Shown here: piece after piece, positions 25,292 to 33,931 of the stretch | Layout: the number at the start of each line of letters is the position of its first letter | Numbering within the stretch: the stretch's first letter is position 1 | NCBI RefSeq assembly: GCF_004101865.1 | Contig: NZ_CP026118.1 | Coordinates: 3,055,001 to 3,119,000 of the forward strand | Direction of reading: 5' to 3' | Length of the DNA stretch: 64,000 bases | Source: Halobacillus litoralis | GTDB taxonomy: Bacteria; Bacillota; Bacilli; Bacillales; Halobacillaceae | The notes under the pieces: model-generated | Databases searched by the model: none | What the model was told of the DNA's origin: nothing | Seen by the model: only the letters and a program-made list of their open reading frames with translations | Made by a program: the position numbers and the translations under genes

Positions 25292-26401
25292 ATGGAAACA
25301 CGCCCAACACTGCAAGAGATGTTCGATCATTTACATAAGCACCCGGAAATCAGTTGGCAGGAAGCGAATACGACCGACTTTATCGTCTCTATATTAGAAA
25401 AAACAAAGGCAAAGGTGAAACGGTTTGAGGATTTTCCTGGACTGGTGGCAGAACTCGGAAGCGGTCAGCCAGTCATTGCGATTCGTGCAGACATGGATGC
25501 GCTCTGGCAGGAAGTCGATGGCACACACAAAGCGAATCACTCCTGCGGGCACGATGCCCACATGTCTATTGTTCTCGAGACGCTTTTTGCATTAGAAGAA
25601 AAGCAGTCGGCGCTCGGAGGAACGGTCCGTTTCATTTTTCAACCGGCAGAAGAAACGATGGAAGGTGCCAAGAAAATGGTGGAAAAAGGATTGGTCGACG
25701 ATGTCGATTATCTGTACGGCCTTCACCTGCGGCCGATTCAGGAATTACGGACAGGGCAGTTCGCCGCTGGCATAAAGCATGGAGCTGCTCGTTTCCTGGA
25801 AGGGACGATTACAGGGGAAGATGCACACGGTGCTCGTCCGCACTTGAACAAAAATGCGATCGAGCTCGGAGCGGAAATCATTCAAATGATCAACAACATC
25901 CATTTGGATCCAATGGTCCCACACTCAGCCAAAGTCACTTCTTTCCATAGCGGTGGAAAAAGTACGAACATCATCCCGGGAAGTGCTACATTTTCCATTG
26001 ATCTGCGCGCACAGACGAATGAACTGATGGACGAATTGACCGGGAAAATCGAAGCGATCATAGACGCTGTTTCCAACTTGTACGGTGCTTCTGTTGAGGT
26101 CAATTTAAAATCTGACGCCAAAGCTGCTGTTTTAAACGACGACGCTGTCACCTATATGGAGCGGGGCATCGAAAGAGCAGCTGGTCCAGAAGCTCTCAAT
26201 CCTGTCATCGAGACGACAGGTGGAGATGACTTTCATTTTTATACGATCAAGCGACCAGATTTGAAAGCATCGATGCTGGCGATTGGCTGTGACTTGCAGC
26301 CTGGATTGCATCATCCACAGATGGCGTTCGATCATAAGGTCATGCCTGAAGCGTCGAGGATTCTTGTGGAAACGGTTATGGAGACTTTGGGTGAGGGTTG
26401 A
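25292..26401 (+). CDS. M20D amidohydrolase, AmhX-like
   Basis: 369 residues; AGGAGAGGAGATC upstream of ATG. M20D (hippurate/IAA-amino-acid hydrolase) features: CGHDAHMS metal site, FQPAEETMEGAK (catalytic Glu), GLHLRP, DAHGARPH dimerisation-domain His, and TGGDDFHFY near the C-terminus. B. subtilis AmhX has the same length and pattern. Acts on N-acyl amino acids or peptide-like amides in the cytoplasm. Converges on the threonate operon through a shared terminator. Confidence 0.85.
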   Translation: METRPTLQEMFDHLHKHPEISWQEANTTDFIVSILEKTKAKVKRFEDFPGLVAELGSGQPVIAIRADMDALWQEVDGTHKANHSCGHDAHMSIVLETLFALEEKQSALGGTVRFIFQPAEETMEGAKKMVEKGLVDDVDYLYGLHLRPIQELRTGQFAAGIKHGAARFLEGTITGEDAHGARPHLNKNAIELGAEIIQMINNIHLDPMVPHSAKVTSFHSGGKSTNIIPGSATFSIDLRAQTNELMDELTGKIEAIIDAVSNLYGASVEVNLKSDAKAAVLNDDAVTYMERGIERAAGPEALNPVIETTGGDDFHFYTIKRPDLKASMLAIGCDLQPGLHHPQMAFDHKVMPEASRILVETVMETLGEG

Positions 26402-26449
26402 TGAGGAATAAGTGAAGGTTCTTTATACTAGGGAAGTGTAAGAAAGGGA

Positions 26450-26490
26450 AAAAAGCACCTCCACCCATCGAAGGGAGGAGGTGCTTTTAA
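26450..26490. terminator. Bidirectional terminator
   Basis: AAAAGCACCTCC paired with GGAGGTGCTTTT, serving the M20D gene and the converging pdxA2 operon. Confidence 0.9.
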
Positions 26491-26504
26491 AATGGAATTT
26501 CGAT

Positions 26505-27503
26505 TTATTTAGGAGCAAGCTCAATCGCCTGTCTCATCGCTTCCAGCATACTCTTTTCATCAGCGATTCCCTGTCCGGCTATATCAAAAGCTGTGCCGTG
26601 GTCAACGCTGGTTCTTATGATAGGCAATCCTACTGTGATATTGACGCCAGCATCGAGACCAAGCACTTTGATCGGACCGTGCCCCTGGTCATGATACATC
26701 GCCACGACGATATCAAAGTCTCCACGGACCGCACGGAAAAATAGGGTGTCCGCAGGCAATGGACCCTGAACTTCGATTCCTTCTTTTTGAGCGCGTTCTA
26801 CGCCTGGAATCACTTTTTCTTCCTCTTCGCCATATCCGAAGAGTCTGTTCTCGCCGGCGTGTGGATTGATTCCGCACACCGCAATTTTTGGTGTGTCAAT
26901 GCCCGACTTATGGAGGGTTTCATGTGCCATTTTGATGACATCATACACACGCTCTGGTTCAATACGGTCAATGGCATCTTTCAAACCGATATGCGTAGTC
27001 ACGTGGATGACTTTCAACTTCGGTGAAGACAGCATCATCGAGAAGTTACTCGTGTTTGTGAGTTCTGCCAGGATTTCTGTATGACCTGGGTATAGGTGCC
27101 CGCCTTTATGCAGAGCTTCTTTATTCAATGGAGCTGTACAAATGGCATTGATTTTCTTCTCGTTCGCTAATTCAATGGCTGTGCGTAAAAATTCAAAAGA
27201 GCCATGGCCGGCCTCACTGGAAACCTGGCCATATTTAAGGTCAGCAGGTAGGAGGTCAAGGTCGACACAGTAGACCATGTTCGGATCATCCATTTCAGGA
27301 AACTCGTCATTTTGGGTCACTTTTTTAAAAGTAATAGAAGAATTTAAAAGTTCAGCTACCCGTTGAAGGATCTTCAAATCCCCGATGACTACCGGAATGG
27401 ATTGTTCTTTAAGCTCTTTATTCTCCAAACTTTTAATAATGATTTCAGGGCCGACGCCAGCAGCGTCACCCATCGTGATGCCGATGATCGGTTTATTGCT
27501 CAT
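26505..27503 (-). CDS. pdxA2: 4-phospho-D-threonate 3-dehydrogenase, PdxA2 type
   Basis: 332 residues. PdxA fold: GITMGDAAGVGPEI at the N-terminus and metal-binding His in PGHTEILAEL, HIGLKDAI and YHDQGHGPIK. PdxA itself works in vitamin B6 synthesis. Next to a DUF1537 kinase the paralogue PdxA2 oxidises and decarboxylates a 4-phosphorylated C4 sugar acid to dihydroxyacetone phosphate. Start overlaps the kinase end by 11 bases, so they are translated together. The assignment to PdxA2 is by context. Confidence 0.9.
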   Translation of the reverse strand: MSNKPIIGITMGDAAGVGPEIIIKSLENKELKEQSIPVVIGDLKILQRVAELLNSSITFKKVTQNDEFPEMDDPNMVYCVDLDLLPADLKYGQVSSEAGHGSFEFLRTAIELANEKKINAICTAPLNKEALHKGGHLYPGHTEILAELTNTSNFSMMLSSPKLKVIHVTTHIGLKDAIDRIEPERVYDVIKMAHETLHKSGIDTPKIAVCGINPHAGENRLFGYGEEEEKVIPGVERAQKEGIEVQGPLPADTLFFRAVRGDFDIVVAMYHDQGHGPIKVLGLDAGVNITVGLPIIRTSVDHGTAFDIAGQGIADEKSMLEAMRQAIELAPK

Positions 27504-28797
27504 TTGTAACTGCTCCTTTCATCTTCTTCATTGCGTGGTAAATAGAGGACTCTGTTCCGAATGCTCCAGCCTTTGTGACGACTGGAAGCGATGGCGAATC
27601 TCCAATCAGTTCACCGACAGGAATCCCTGCTTCAAGCTGATGACTGAGCCTTATCCCTGTAGCTCCTAACGCTTTGGCTACATCTTTAGCGGTGTCTCCT
27701 CCTGTCAAAACCAGAGCGGAAACAGATGTTTGGCTCACGACTGTCTCCGTCATAAGGCTCAAGGCTTCTGATATCTTTTTCCCGATTTGAAATGAATCAA
27801 GCTCAAGCTCAGCTGCCCGCTTTTGCACTCGTCTTCGAATGTCTTCATGAGAAGGTACATAGAAAATAACGTCTTTTCCTTGAGATAGGTGCTCCAAGGC
27901 TTCTTTTTTGTAGATCTCGGCTTGATCTTCCCAGTCATTATAGAAAATTCTCTCTGTATCTATTTCTACTGGCTGGATATCCTTTTGGCGGATGGCATAG
28001 TTCACTTGCTCCTGAGTCGTCTGGGATAAACTGCCGCAAACACCTAACACAGGACCATTTTTTTGTTTTCCATCCTCTGGTTGCGCGCTGCTTTCTATCC
28101 CTATGACAGCAGGGAGGACCTCTGCTAAGCCAGCCGATCCGCTCCAAACCACCTTATGGCCGGAGCCGTGGATTCTAGCAGCTAATTTCTTTAAGTCTTC
28201 TTCTGTTGATGCATCACATACGAGGTATTCAATACCTTCATCTATATATCTATTTATTGTAGTTGACCACTCGTCGTCTCTTGCATTTAGTAGTGTTTCA
28301 TCAATAACGGCTGTCTTTTGACCTGTTTCTTTTTCAAGGATACTAGGAATATGGGATTCTCTAACGGGATGTTTAGGGTCATGGGCCAGTTCTGTCTCAC
28401 TGACAGGTTTCCCTTTCATGTAATGGATGCCATCCCGGGTTGTTCTTCCGTAAGCAGGGAAGGCTGGAGCTACAATGGTGAACACTGGGTTGAACACTTC
28501 ACTTATAGCTTGCAATTCGTACCCGATATAGCCCCTTAGCGTCGAATCCATTTTCTTGTAGATCTGTTGATATCCTTTTTTCGCCAAAAATTCAGCTGCC
28601 GCTTTAGTCTTTTCACAGGCTTTTTCTTTGTCTATAGCCCGTGAGTCGGTATCAATTACGATAGCCTCATCCAATTCATGGTGCTCCTCAGGAATCTCAA
28701 AGTAAACGGAAGTTGCAAGTCCTTTCTCTTTGAGTTGAATTCCACTATCATTAGCACCTGTTAAATCATCTGCAATCATTCCAAAACGAAAGTTCAT
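27493..28797 (-). CDS. dtnK: Four-carbon acid sugar kinase (DUF1537/OtnK-DtnK family)
   Basis: 434 residues. N-terminal domain starts with GMIADDLTGANDSGI, the family hallmark, with KKMDSTLRGYIGYE. The C-terminal nucleotide-binding domain holds VLTGGDTAKDVAKALG and TKAGAFGTE. It phosphorylates D-threonate, L-threonate or D-erythronate at O4. With PdxA2 and no separate dehydrogenase, isomerase or aldolase in the operon, D-threonate is the likely substrate (product dihydroxyacetone phosphate plus CO2). Confidence 0.9.
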   Translation of the reverse strand: MNFRFGMIADDLTGANDSGIQLKEKGLATSVYFEIPEEHHELDEAIVIDTDSRAIDKEKACEKTKAAAEFLAKKGYQQIYKKMDSTLRGYIGYELQAISEVFNPVFTIVAPAFPAYGRTTRDGIHYMKGKPVSETELAHDPKHPVRESHIPSILEKETGQKTAVIDETLLNARDDEWSTTINRYIDEGIEYLVCDASTEEDLKKLAARIHGSGHKVVWSGSAGLAEVLPAVIGIESSAQPEDGKQKNGPVLGVCGSLSQTTQEQVNYAIRQKDIQPVEIDTERIFYNDWEDQAEIYKKEALEHLSQGKDVIFYVPSHEDIRRRVQKRAAELELDSFQIGKKISEALSLMTETVVSQTSVSALVLTGGDTAKDVAKALGATGIRLSHQLEAGIPVGELIGDSPSLPVVTKAGAFGTESSIYHAMKKMKGAVTNEQ

Positions 28798-28824
28798 GAC
28801 AAATCCCCATTTCTGAAAAACTCT

Positions 28825-29829
28825 CTAGGCTGAAGCGTGCCTTTCCGATTCTGTTTGGTAATCATCTGGCAGGGTGACTCCTTTTCCTTCCAGGCGTTTA
28901 ACTAAGAATCCGATATAGATCGGCAGAAGAATCGCAGTCGTAACCGTAGACGCTGCTACTTGGACGGTTGCCACGTCAACCATACTAGCGAAGCCGGCAT
29001 TTGCTGCGGCAATGGCTGCCGGGGTAGCTACTGCGTTACCGGCTGTTGAACCTTCAGCCGCCCCAGCAATCGGGTTCCAATTGAAGGCCTTAAAAGCAAA
29101 GTATCCGGCTGTACCTGTGATGAACGTTGTCGCAACACCTAGAAGAATTCCAGGAATACCACCTTCAATAATTTTAGCGAAGTCGATTCCCATTCCAAGG
29201 GCGAATGCGAAGAAAGGTATTAACATGGAGCTGCCCTGATCCAGAAACTTACGCATTTCTTCATCAAGGTTACCAAGCACCATTCCCACGACAATCGGTA
29301 ATAATACCGCGATGAAAGCTGTCAGTGAGAACAAACCGTCCACAAAGCCCATCGCACCGAATATGGCAAGAGCTACCATTGTAAAGAATGGTCCATCATT
29401 CAGCGCAAGTAAGGAATAGGCTGCCCGGTCCGTCTTATTTCCGTATTGACCGACAACAGCTATATATAAACCACCATTACTGTTTGTCATGGCTGCAATG
29501 ATAGCGATCGGCGCAAGACCTAACCATAAGCCATTTTCACCTGCGAACACATAGGCAAGCATACCGAAAGCCGCCCCTACAATCCATTTGACGGTTAAGA
29601 GTGTCGCGCCTTTTCCGAGGCTGACACCGACTGTCTTCAAGTTGATTTGTGCACCTGTACATAATAAGAACAAAGCGATTAACGTCCCGGCACCATCAAC
29701 AAACAGAGCTTGCGTGAAATTGCCGATTCTAAGTAAATCAGGCGCTACTGTATTCAAAATAGCTGCCAAAATAAGCGGGACAACCATCATACCGCCAGGA
29801 ATTCTTTCCAAAGTCGCCTTAATTTTCAT
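28825..29829 (-). CDS. KdgT-family permease, probable C4 sugar-acid (threonate) importer
   Basis: 334 residues from ATG 29829 (GGAGGAG just upstream decides against the start at 29847). Hydrophobic throughout, about ten helices. KdgT motifs: MVVPLILAAILNT, MTNSNGGLYIA, AEGSTAGNAVATPAAIA. Characterised members import 2-keto-3-deoxygluconate by proton symport; location upstream of the threonate kinase suggests retargeting to a C4 acid. First gene of the operon. Confidence 0.85.
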   Translation of the reverse strand: MKIKATLERIPGGMMVVPLILAAILNTVAPDLLRIGNFTQALFVDGAGTLIALFLLCTGAQINLKTVGVSLGKGATLLTVKWIVGAAFGMLAYVFAGENGLWLGLAPIAIIAAMTNSNGGLYIAVVGQYGNKTDRAAYSLLALNDGPFFTMVALAIFGAMGFVDGLFSLTAFIAVLLPIVVGMVLGNLDEEMRKFLDQGSSMLIPFFAFALGMGIDFAKIIEGGIPGILLGVATTFITGTAGYFAFKAFNWNPIAGAAEGSTAGNAVATPAAIAAANAGFASMVDVATVQVAASTVTTAILLPIYIGFLVKRLEGKGVTLPDDYQTESERHASA

Positions 29830-29885
29830 CTTAACTCCTCCTATCATAACATTTATGTTTCATAATTAAACAAAAAAGAAATATA

Positions 29886-29919
29886 TTAAGCGATTACATT
29901 GAATATAATAACGCTTACA
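29886..29919 (-). promoter_or_regulatory. cre (CcpA) site upstream of the threonate operon
   Basis: Minus strand TGTAAGCGTTATTA (29906-29919) fits the cre consensus except for one base. A second, weaker copy TGTAATCGCTTAA lies at 29886-29898. Both are 60-90 bases upstream of the permease start, which suggests glucose repression of threonate use. Confidence 0.6.
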
Positions 29920-30004
29920 ATTTATTTTTGCAACACATAATTTTATTTTTAATCTTCTTCAGCTAATTTTTTATTACAGTTGTTGCATATTTGAACAAAA
30001 AGAA

Positions 30005-30033
30005 GGCGCAAACTTATGAATTAAGTTTGCGCC
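30005..30033 (-). terminator. Terminator overlapping the regulator stop codon
   Basis: GGCGCAAACTTA-TGAA-TTAAGTTTGCGCC; on the minus strand it is followed by TTCTTTTTG. The regulator's TAA lies inside the stem. Confidence 0.8.
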
Positions 30034-31762
30034 ATAATGTTGTGCGGTTCATTCCTAACCGCTTCGAGACTTTGGATTGGTTGTTATTCTCTTCCTGCAT
30101 CACTTGCATGATGATTCGTTTTTCCATATCTTTCAACGTTCCCTGGACAGAGATGGAGTGGTCGAAGTCAGGCTGCTCTGAAGGTTTCTCCTTATGAATG
30201 AGTGTTTCGACATCTTTACGTTCAATAAAAGAGCCGTTCGTCATCGCCATTAATTTTTCAAGCGTCGTCTTCAACTGATCGATGTTGCCGGGCCAGTCAT
30301 GGGTCATCAGCTCATTCACGGCTTCTTCACGGATCCCCACGGTTTCAGAACCGTAGTCGATGTGACTTTGGGCAATGAAAACTTGAACAAAACTTTTAAT
30401 ATCTTCCGTCCTATTTCTTAAAGCGGGGAGGTGGATGCGAGCCTCTGGTACGTCATAATACAAAGAATGACTCACTTGTCCCTCTTTAACCAGACTTTCC
30501 ACATCATCAGGGGAGAGGAGGATGGTCTGATACCTTTCAGAAATATCCCGGATGAATGCCTCTGCACGATCCCGTTCATCCTCATTTATTTTATGGATGT
30601 TATGAAATACAATGGTTCCCTCTTTAGGCAGACTCTCCACATTCGCGAAAAATAAATCGCGAAGCCGGTCGATTGAAACTTTCATCAGATTTACAGATAC
30701 AAGAGGAGCGCGTTGCTGAAACCTTTCAAAGTGAAGGTTCCCTGCATATGTCATTCTTCCTGTACCCGGTTCTCCCTCGATCCAGAGGGGAGCGTCCATA
30801 CTTGCGTACCGTTTTAAATTGTTTCTTAATGAAACAGCTGCCGTACTTTCGCCGGGAATACTTTTATGAGAAAAGTTCGGGTATAACTTCACACCCTCTT
30901 CTTTTTGAGTGAAGCCGTTGTATATTAAAATATTTACATAATCCTCGTCACTATTTAGAGGATAAGCGACTAGAAAATAGCTTTTATTTTGATATTCGAC
31001 CGGCTTCCACACTTTTTCTTTTCCTCTGACCACTTCTTCTGTAAGCGCCATGACCTCTGCACTCTCGACAAACTGGTCATCCATCACTTCTCTGAACTTT
31101 TCATTTTTAAAGATAAGTCCACGATCTTGTTTAACCGTGATCAATGGATGAGGAAACTTCTCAAGAGCATCAGAAAAGATCCCTGCTTGTGTCTGCATTT
31201 TTTGAAGGAGGTGATATAACCGTTTCGCTTCATCAAATGCTTCCAGGACAGCCTCTTTTCCAGAAGTGATGAGAATTCCTTGTAAGCCGGTCTTTTCTGC
31301 TTCATGAACAGTCACTACGTCCCCAATGACCACGGAAAAACCCTCAGCTTTCAGTTCTTCCAATTTTTCTGTGACTTCATCACTGTTCGTGATCGTAATG
31401 GTTCTTACATCCATGTCCAAAATGCTGCATATCGTAGAAGCGCCTCTTGAGATATTAGCGAAACCGACCAATGCAGCCTTCCCATTGGTACCTCTCAGCA
31501 AAGTTAAGATTCGCAGGATATCATAGCCGCTTACTTTAATGTCCACAACAGGAACTTTTACTTTTTCTTCGATCAAGCTCGCCGTACCACCTCGGCTGAT
31601 GATGAGGTCATAACCATCGGCTTCCGCTTGTTTCGCGATGCCGACACCATCCTCTAAATTCCCTGACTTCACATCAACCTTCAAATGAGGATCGACATCT
31701 TTATAATTTTTAGCAATTTCCGCAAGCCCCTGGTAGGGCGCAATAAGAAGTGCTTTAATCAA
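30014..31762 (-). CDS. PrpR-N/AAA+/Fis regulator lacking the sigma54 contact loop
   Basis: 582 residues. Residues 1-190 are a PrpR_N-type ligand domain (RGGTASLIEE, VKVPVVDIKVSGYDILR). A PAS-like region (about 200-285) follows, then a degenerate AAA+ domain (about 300-520) with Walker A EGEPGTGR, and a C-terminal Fis-type HTH (QSKVSKRLGMNRTTLWRK). Between LRDLFFANVESL and GTIVFHNIHKI the stretch that normally carries GAFTGA is absent. It therefore probably works with sigma A, like TyrR-type proteins. It sits immediately upstream of the threonate permease operon and presumably controls it. Confidence 0.85.
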   Translation of the reverse strand: MIKALLIAPYQGLAEIAKNYKDVDPHLKVDVKSGNLEDGVGIAKQAEADGYDLIISRGGTASLIEEKVKVPVVDIKVSGYDILRILTLLRGTNGKAALVGFANISRGASTICSILDMDVRTITITNSDEVTEKLEELKAEGFSVVIGDVVTVHEAEKTGLQGILITSGKEAVLEAFDEAKRLYHLLQKMQTQAGIFSDALEKFPHPLITVKQDRGLIFKNEKFREVMDDQFVESAEVMALTEEVVRGKEKVWKPVEYQNKSYFLVAYPLNSDEDYVNILIYNGFTQKEEGVKLYPNFSHKSIPGESTAAVSLRNNLKRYASMDAPLWIEGEPGTGRMTYAGNLHFERFQQRAPLVSVNLMKVSIDRLRDLFFANVESLPKEGTIVFHNIHKINEDERDRAEAFIRDISERYQTILLSPDDVESLVKEGQVSHSLYYDVPEARIHLPALRNRTEDIKSFVQVFIAQSHIDYGSETVGIREEAVNELMTHDWPGNIDQLKTTLEKLMAMTNGSFIERKDVETLIHKEKPSEQPDFDHSISVQGTLKDMEKRIIMQVMQEENNNQSKVSKRLGMNRTTLWRKLNS

Positions 31763-31870
31763 TTTATCCCCACCTCAATCGTTGCATAATTAAACAATTC
31801 TATCTTTTCACATTATCGCCCAAGAAGCAATATGCTAATCCGCTAATATAATTTTCGTACTCTATTGGAT

Positions 31871-31972
31871 AGACTTATTCAGAATCAAAGTTCACATCCT
31901 TTAAAGTTTTGGTTTGGATGATTTCTAGAAGGTTAGTGATCAAAGTGCCTGTAATTTAGGGTTCCTTATAAG
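31871..31972 (-). pseudogene. Fossil fragment of a LysM-GH18 (YaaH/SleL-like) gene
   Basis: About 100 bases match 61832-61933 inside the intact GH18 gene on the same strand, at roughly 80 percent by eye: AGACTTATTCAGAATCAAAG against AGACATATTCAAAATCAAAG, GGTTTGGATGATTTCTAGAA against GGTTTGGATAATTTCCAGAA. The matched part encodes the catalytic NFDFE region, but the fragment has indels and no frame. It is a remnant of a lost paralogue. Confidence 0.75.
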
Positions 31973-32004
31973 GACTGTAAACCTGTTGGTTCATAAAAGG
32001 ATAC

Positions 32005-32038
32005 CAAAAAAGGCCAACCAGAAGTCAGGCTGACCTTA
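32005..32038 (-). terminator. Terminator of the iron-complex-type ABC operon
   Basis: Minus strand AAGGTCAGCC-loop-GGTTGGCCTT (paired with G-U wobbles) followed by TTTTTGG. Confidence 0.8.
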
Positions 32039-32152
32039 TCATACAATCTATGAACTCCCGGTAAGAGTAACGGGCCTTAACTTAATAAATTAAACAGTAT
32101 TCTTAATAGAAATCCAGAGATTTAAGCAATAGTCAACAGGGAGAAAGAAACA

Positions 32153-33136
32153 TTATTCATTAAACAATTCAGGATGGAAACCATGCGCAAAAGATTCGAC
32201 TGAATAAGCCATTCGATTTCCTGGTAAAACACTTTCCAACGAAATTGTAACGAACCTTTCCTTTTTCACACTTTCTAATTGAGATAGAACTGGATGGTTT
32301 TTGATATCTTCTATTTTCTGCTCTATTGCAGGTTTGTCATAATCGTGGACCAAAATTACATCCGGATCTCTGGCTAATACTTCTTCGTAACTTACCGTAG
32401 CCCATTGCTTGTCGGTTAGGTTTTCAAAAATGTTCTTTCCACCAGCTAATTCAATGAGTAATGTTTCAAAGTTTGGACCTCCAGCAGTGAAAACACCTTC
32501 GCCGCCACTATCATATACAAGGACTTTGACAGGGTCCTTCTGTGAAACCTTTTCATTTATATTCGCTATCCTTTCTTTCTGTTCAGAAACAAAGGCCTCT
32601 GCTGTATCTTCTATTTCAAAAATCTTGCCGATATCCAAAATCTCCTCGTACATATCTTCTAACGTCGAAGCTTTATTCACATAGGTTGTAATACCATAGT
32701 CTGTCAATTCCTCAATATTTAAGCCCTCTTTACCAAATTCCCAGTCTATTCCGTATACAAAGTCTGTACCACTAGTTAATACAGACTCTCTAGTAGCTGA
32801 CCCATATGTTAATTCTGGGATTTGTTCGTATACGTCTTCATACTCTGGTAATGCCCCACGGCTATGGTTATCCAGGCTGTTTCCAATGATATAATCACTA
32901 AGCCCTAATGCTATGAATAATTCTGTCGTATTTGGTCCCAGTGTTAATACATTAGTTGGTTTTTGGGTGATCGATAACTCTCTTCCGTAATTATCGATGA
33001 TTAAAGATTCATCAGGTTGGGAAGATTCGTCATTATCAGCATGCCCATTACTATTGGATTCTTCACACCCTGCTATCATCATACTTATGGAACCAACCAT
33101 TAACCATAACAACCATTTACATTTCTTCAAATTCAC
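32153..33136 (-). CDS. Metal-chelate ABC transporter substrate-binding lipoprotein
   Basis: 327 residues. Lipoprotein signal peptide with lipobox MIAGC (Cys near residue 24), then a BtuF/FepB-type fold with long central helix: DNYGRELSITQKPTNVLTLG, GLSDYIIG, the second lobe from PVKVLVYDSGGEGVFTAGG. Last gene of permease-ATPase-binding protein. Class III binding proteins carry siderophores, heme, cobalamin or metal chelates. No cobalamin riboswitch is present upstream; the location beside urease and NPN genes makes a nickel chelate an option. Confidence 0.85.
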   Translation of the reverse strand: MNLKKCKWLLWLMVGSISMMIAGCEESNSNGHADNDESSQPDESLIIDNYGRELSITQKPTNVLTLGPNTTELFIALGLSDYIIGNSLDNHSRGALPEYEDVYEQIPELTYGSATRESVLTSGTDFVYGIDWEFGKEGLNIEELTDYGITTYVNKASTLEDMYEEILDIGKIFEIEDTAEAFVSEQKERIANINEKVSQKDPVKVLVYDSGGEGVFTAGGPNFETLLIELAGGKNIFENLTDKQWATVSYEEVLARDPDVILVHDYDKPAIEQKIEDIKNHPVLSQLESVKKERFVTISLESVLPGNRMAYSVESFAHGFHPELFNE

Positions 33137-33143
33137 CGGCTCC

Positions 33144-33920
33144 TTAATTAATTATACTTTCTGGTAAGTAGGTAATCATTACTTTTTTTGTCACGGGATG
33201 CAGCCTTACATCCGTTTTAATATTAAAAACCTCATTGATATTTTCAGAAGTGAATATTTCTTCAGGAGTTCCGGATTTATAGATGGAGCCATTTTTCATT
33301 ACATAGATTCTGTCACAGTACAGTGAAGCGATATTAAGGTCATGAATTGCTGAGAGTACGGTTGCGCCTAAGCCCTTGATTACATCGAATATTCTAAGTT
33401 GATGATGGATATCCAGATGGTTTGTAGGTTCATCTAACACGAGAAATTCTGTTTGCTGCGATAATACTCTTGCCAGCAGTACTCGTTGCTTTTCCCCACC
33501 GGAAAGGTATAGGAAATTTCTCTCTGCCATTTCTTCCATATCTACTTTTTTAAGAGCGTTTTGTATAATTTCTTTATCTTCTTTCTTGTCGCCTTCAAAA
33601 AGCTTTTTGTGAGGGCTTCTTCCCATAGCTACGATTTCGTTTACTGCAAAGTCGAATGGTAATGAATTGTCTTGTCCGATCACGCCCAGTTTTTTTGCTA
33701 TTTCTTTTACCTTAAAATTGCGGTAGTTTTTCTCGTCCAAGTAAATAGATCCTGTGTCAGGGGTGAGAGCGCGGTATATATTTTTTAATAATGTGGATTT
33801 CCCACTGCCATTTGGCCCTATAATTCCGACAAATTCTCCATTAGCCACATGAATTGATATATCTTTCAGGATTTTATGATGGTTATAAGAAAAATTGAGA
33901 TTTTCTACTTGCAGTTTCAT
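33144..33920 (-). CDS. Metal-chelate ABC transporter ATPase (FecE/BtuD type)
   Basis: 258 residues. Walker A GPNGSGKSTLL, Q-loop VIGQDNSLPFDF, signature YLSGGEKQRV, Walker B FLVLDEPTNHLD, H-loop SAIHDLN. The pattern is that of FecE/FhuC/BtuD. It lies 7 bases upstream of the binding-protein gene and 11 bases downstream of the permease gene. Confidence 0.9.
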   Translation of the reverse strand: MKLQVENLNFSYNHHKILKDISIHVANGEFVGIIGPNGSGKSTLLKNIYRALTPDTGSIYLDEKNYRNFKVKEIAKKLGVIGQDNSLPFDFAVNEIVAMGRSPHKKLFEGDKKEDKEIIQNALKKVDMEEMAERNFLYLSGGEKQRVLLARVLSQQTEFLVLDEPTNHLDIHHQLRIFDVIKGLGATVLSAIHDLNIASLYCDRIYVMKNGSIYKSGTPEEIFTSENINEVFNIKTDVRLHPVTKKVMITYLPESIIN

Positions 33921-33931
33921 ATTTTGACTCC

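Larger units (their letters stand above)
31763..32152. other. Gene-free interval with a gene fossil and a terminator
   Basis: 390 bases between the PrpR-like regulator and the binding-protein gene. It holds the regulator's promoter area at the left, the degraded GH18 fragment at 31871-31972 and the terminator at 32005-32038. Nothing else recognised. Confidence 0.5.

Noticed and set aside
29830..30004. Sigma54 -24/-12 promoter before the threonate permease
   Set aside because: TTGCA words occur but none has GG at the required distance, and the regulator lacks GAFTGA, so a sigma-A promoter is more likely.
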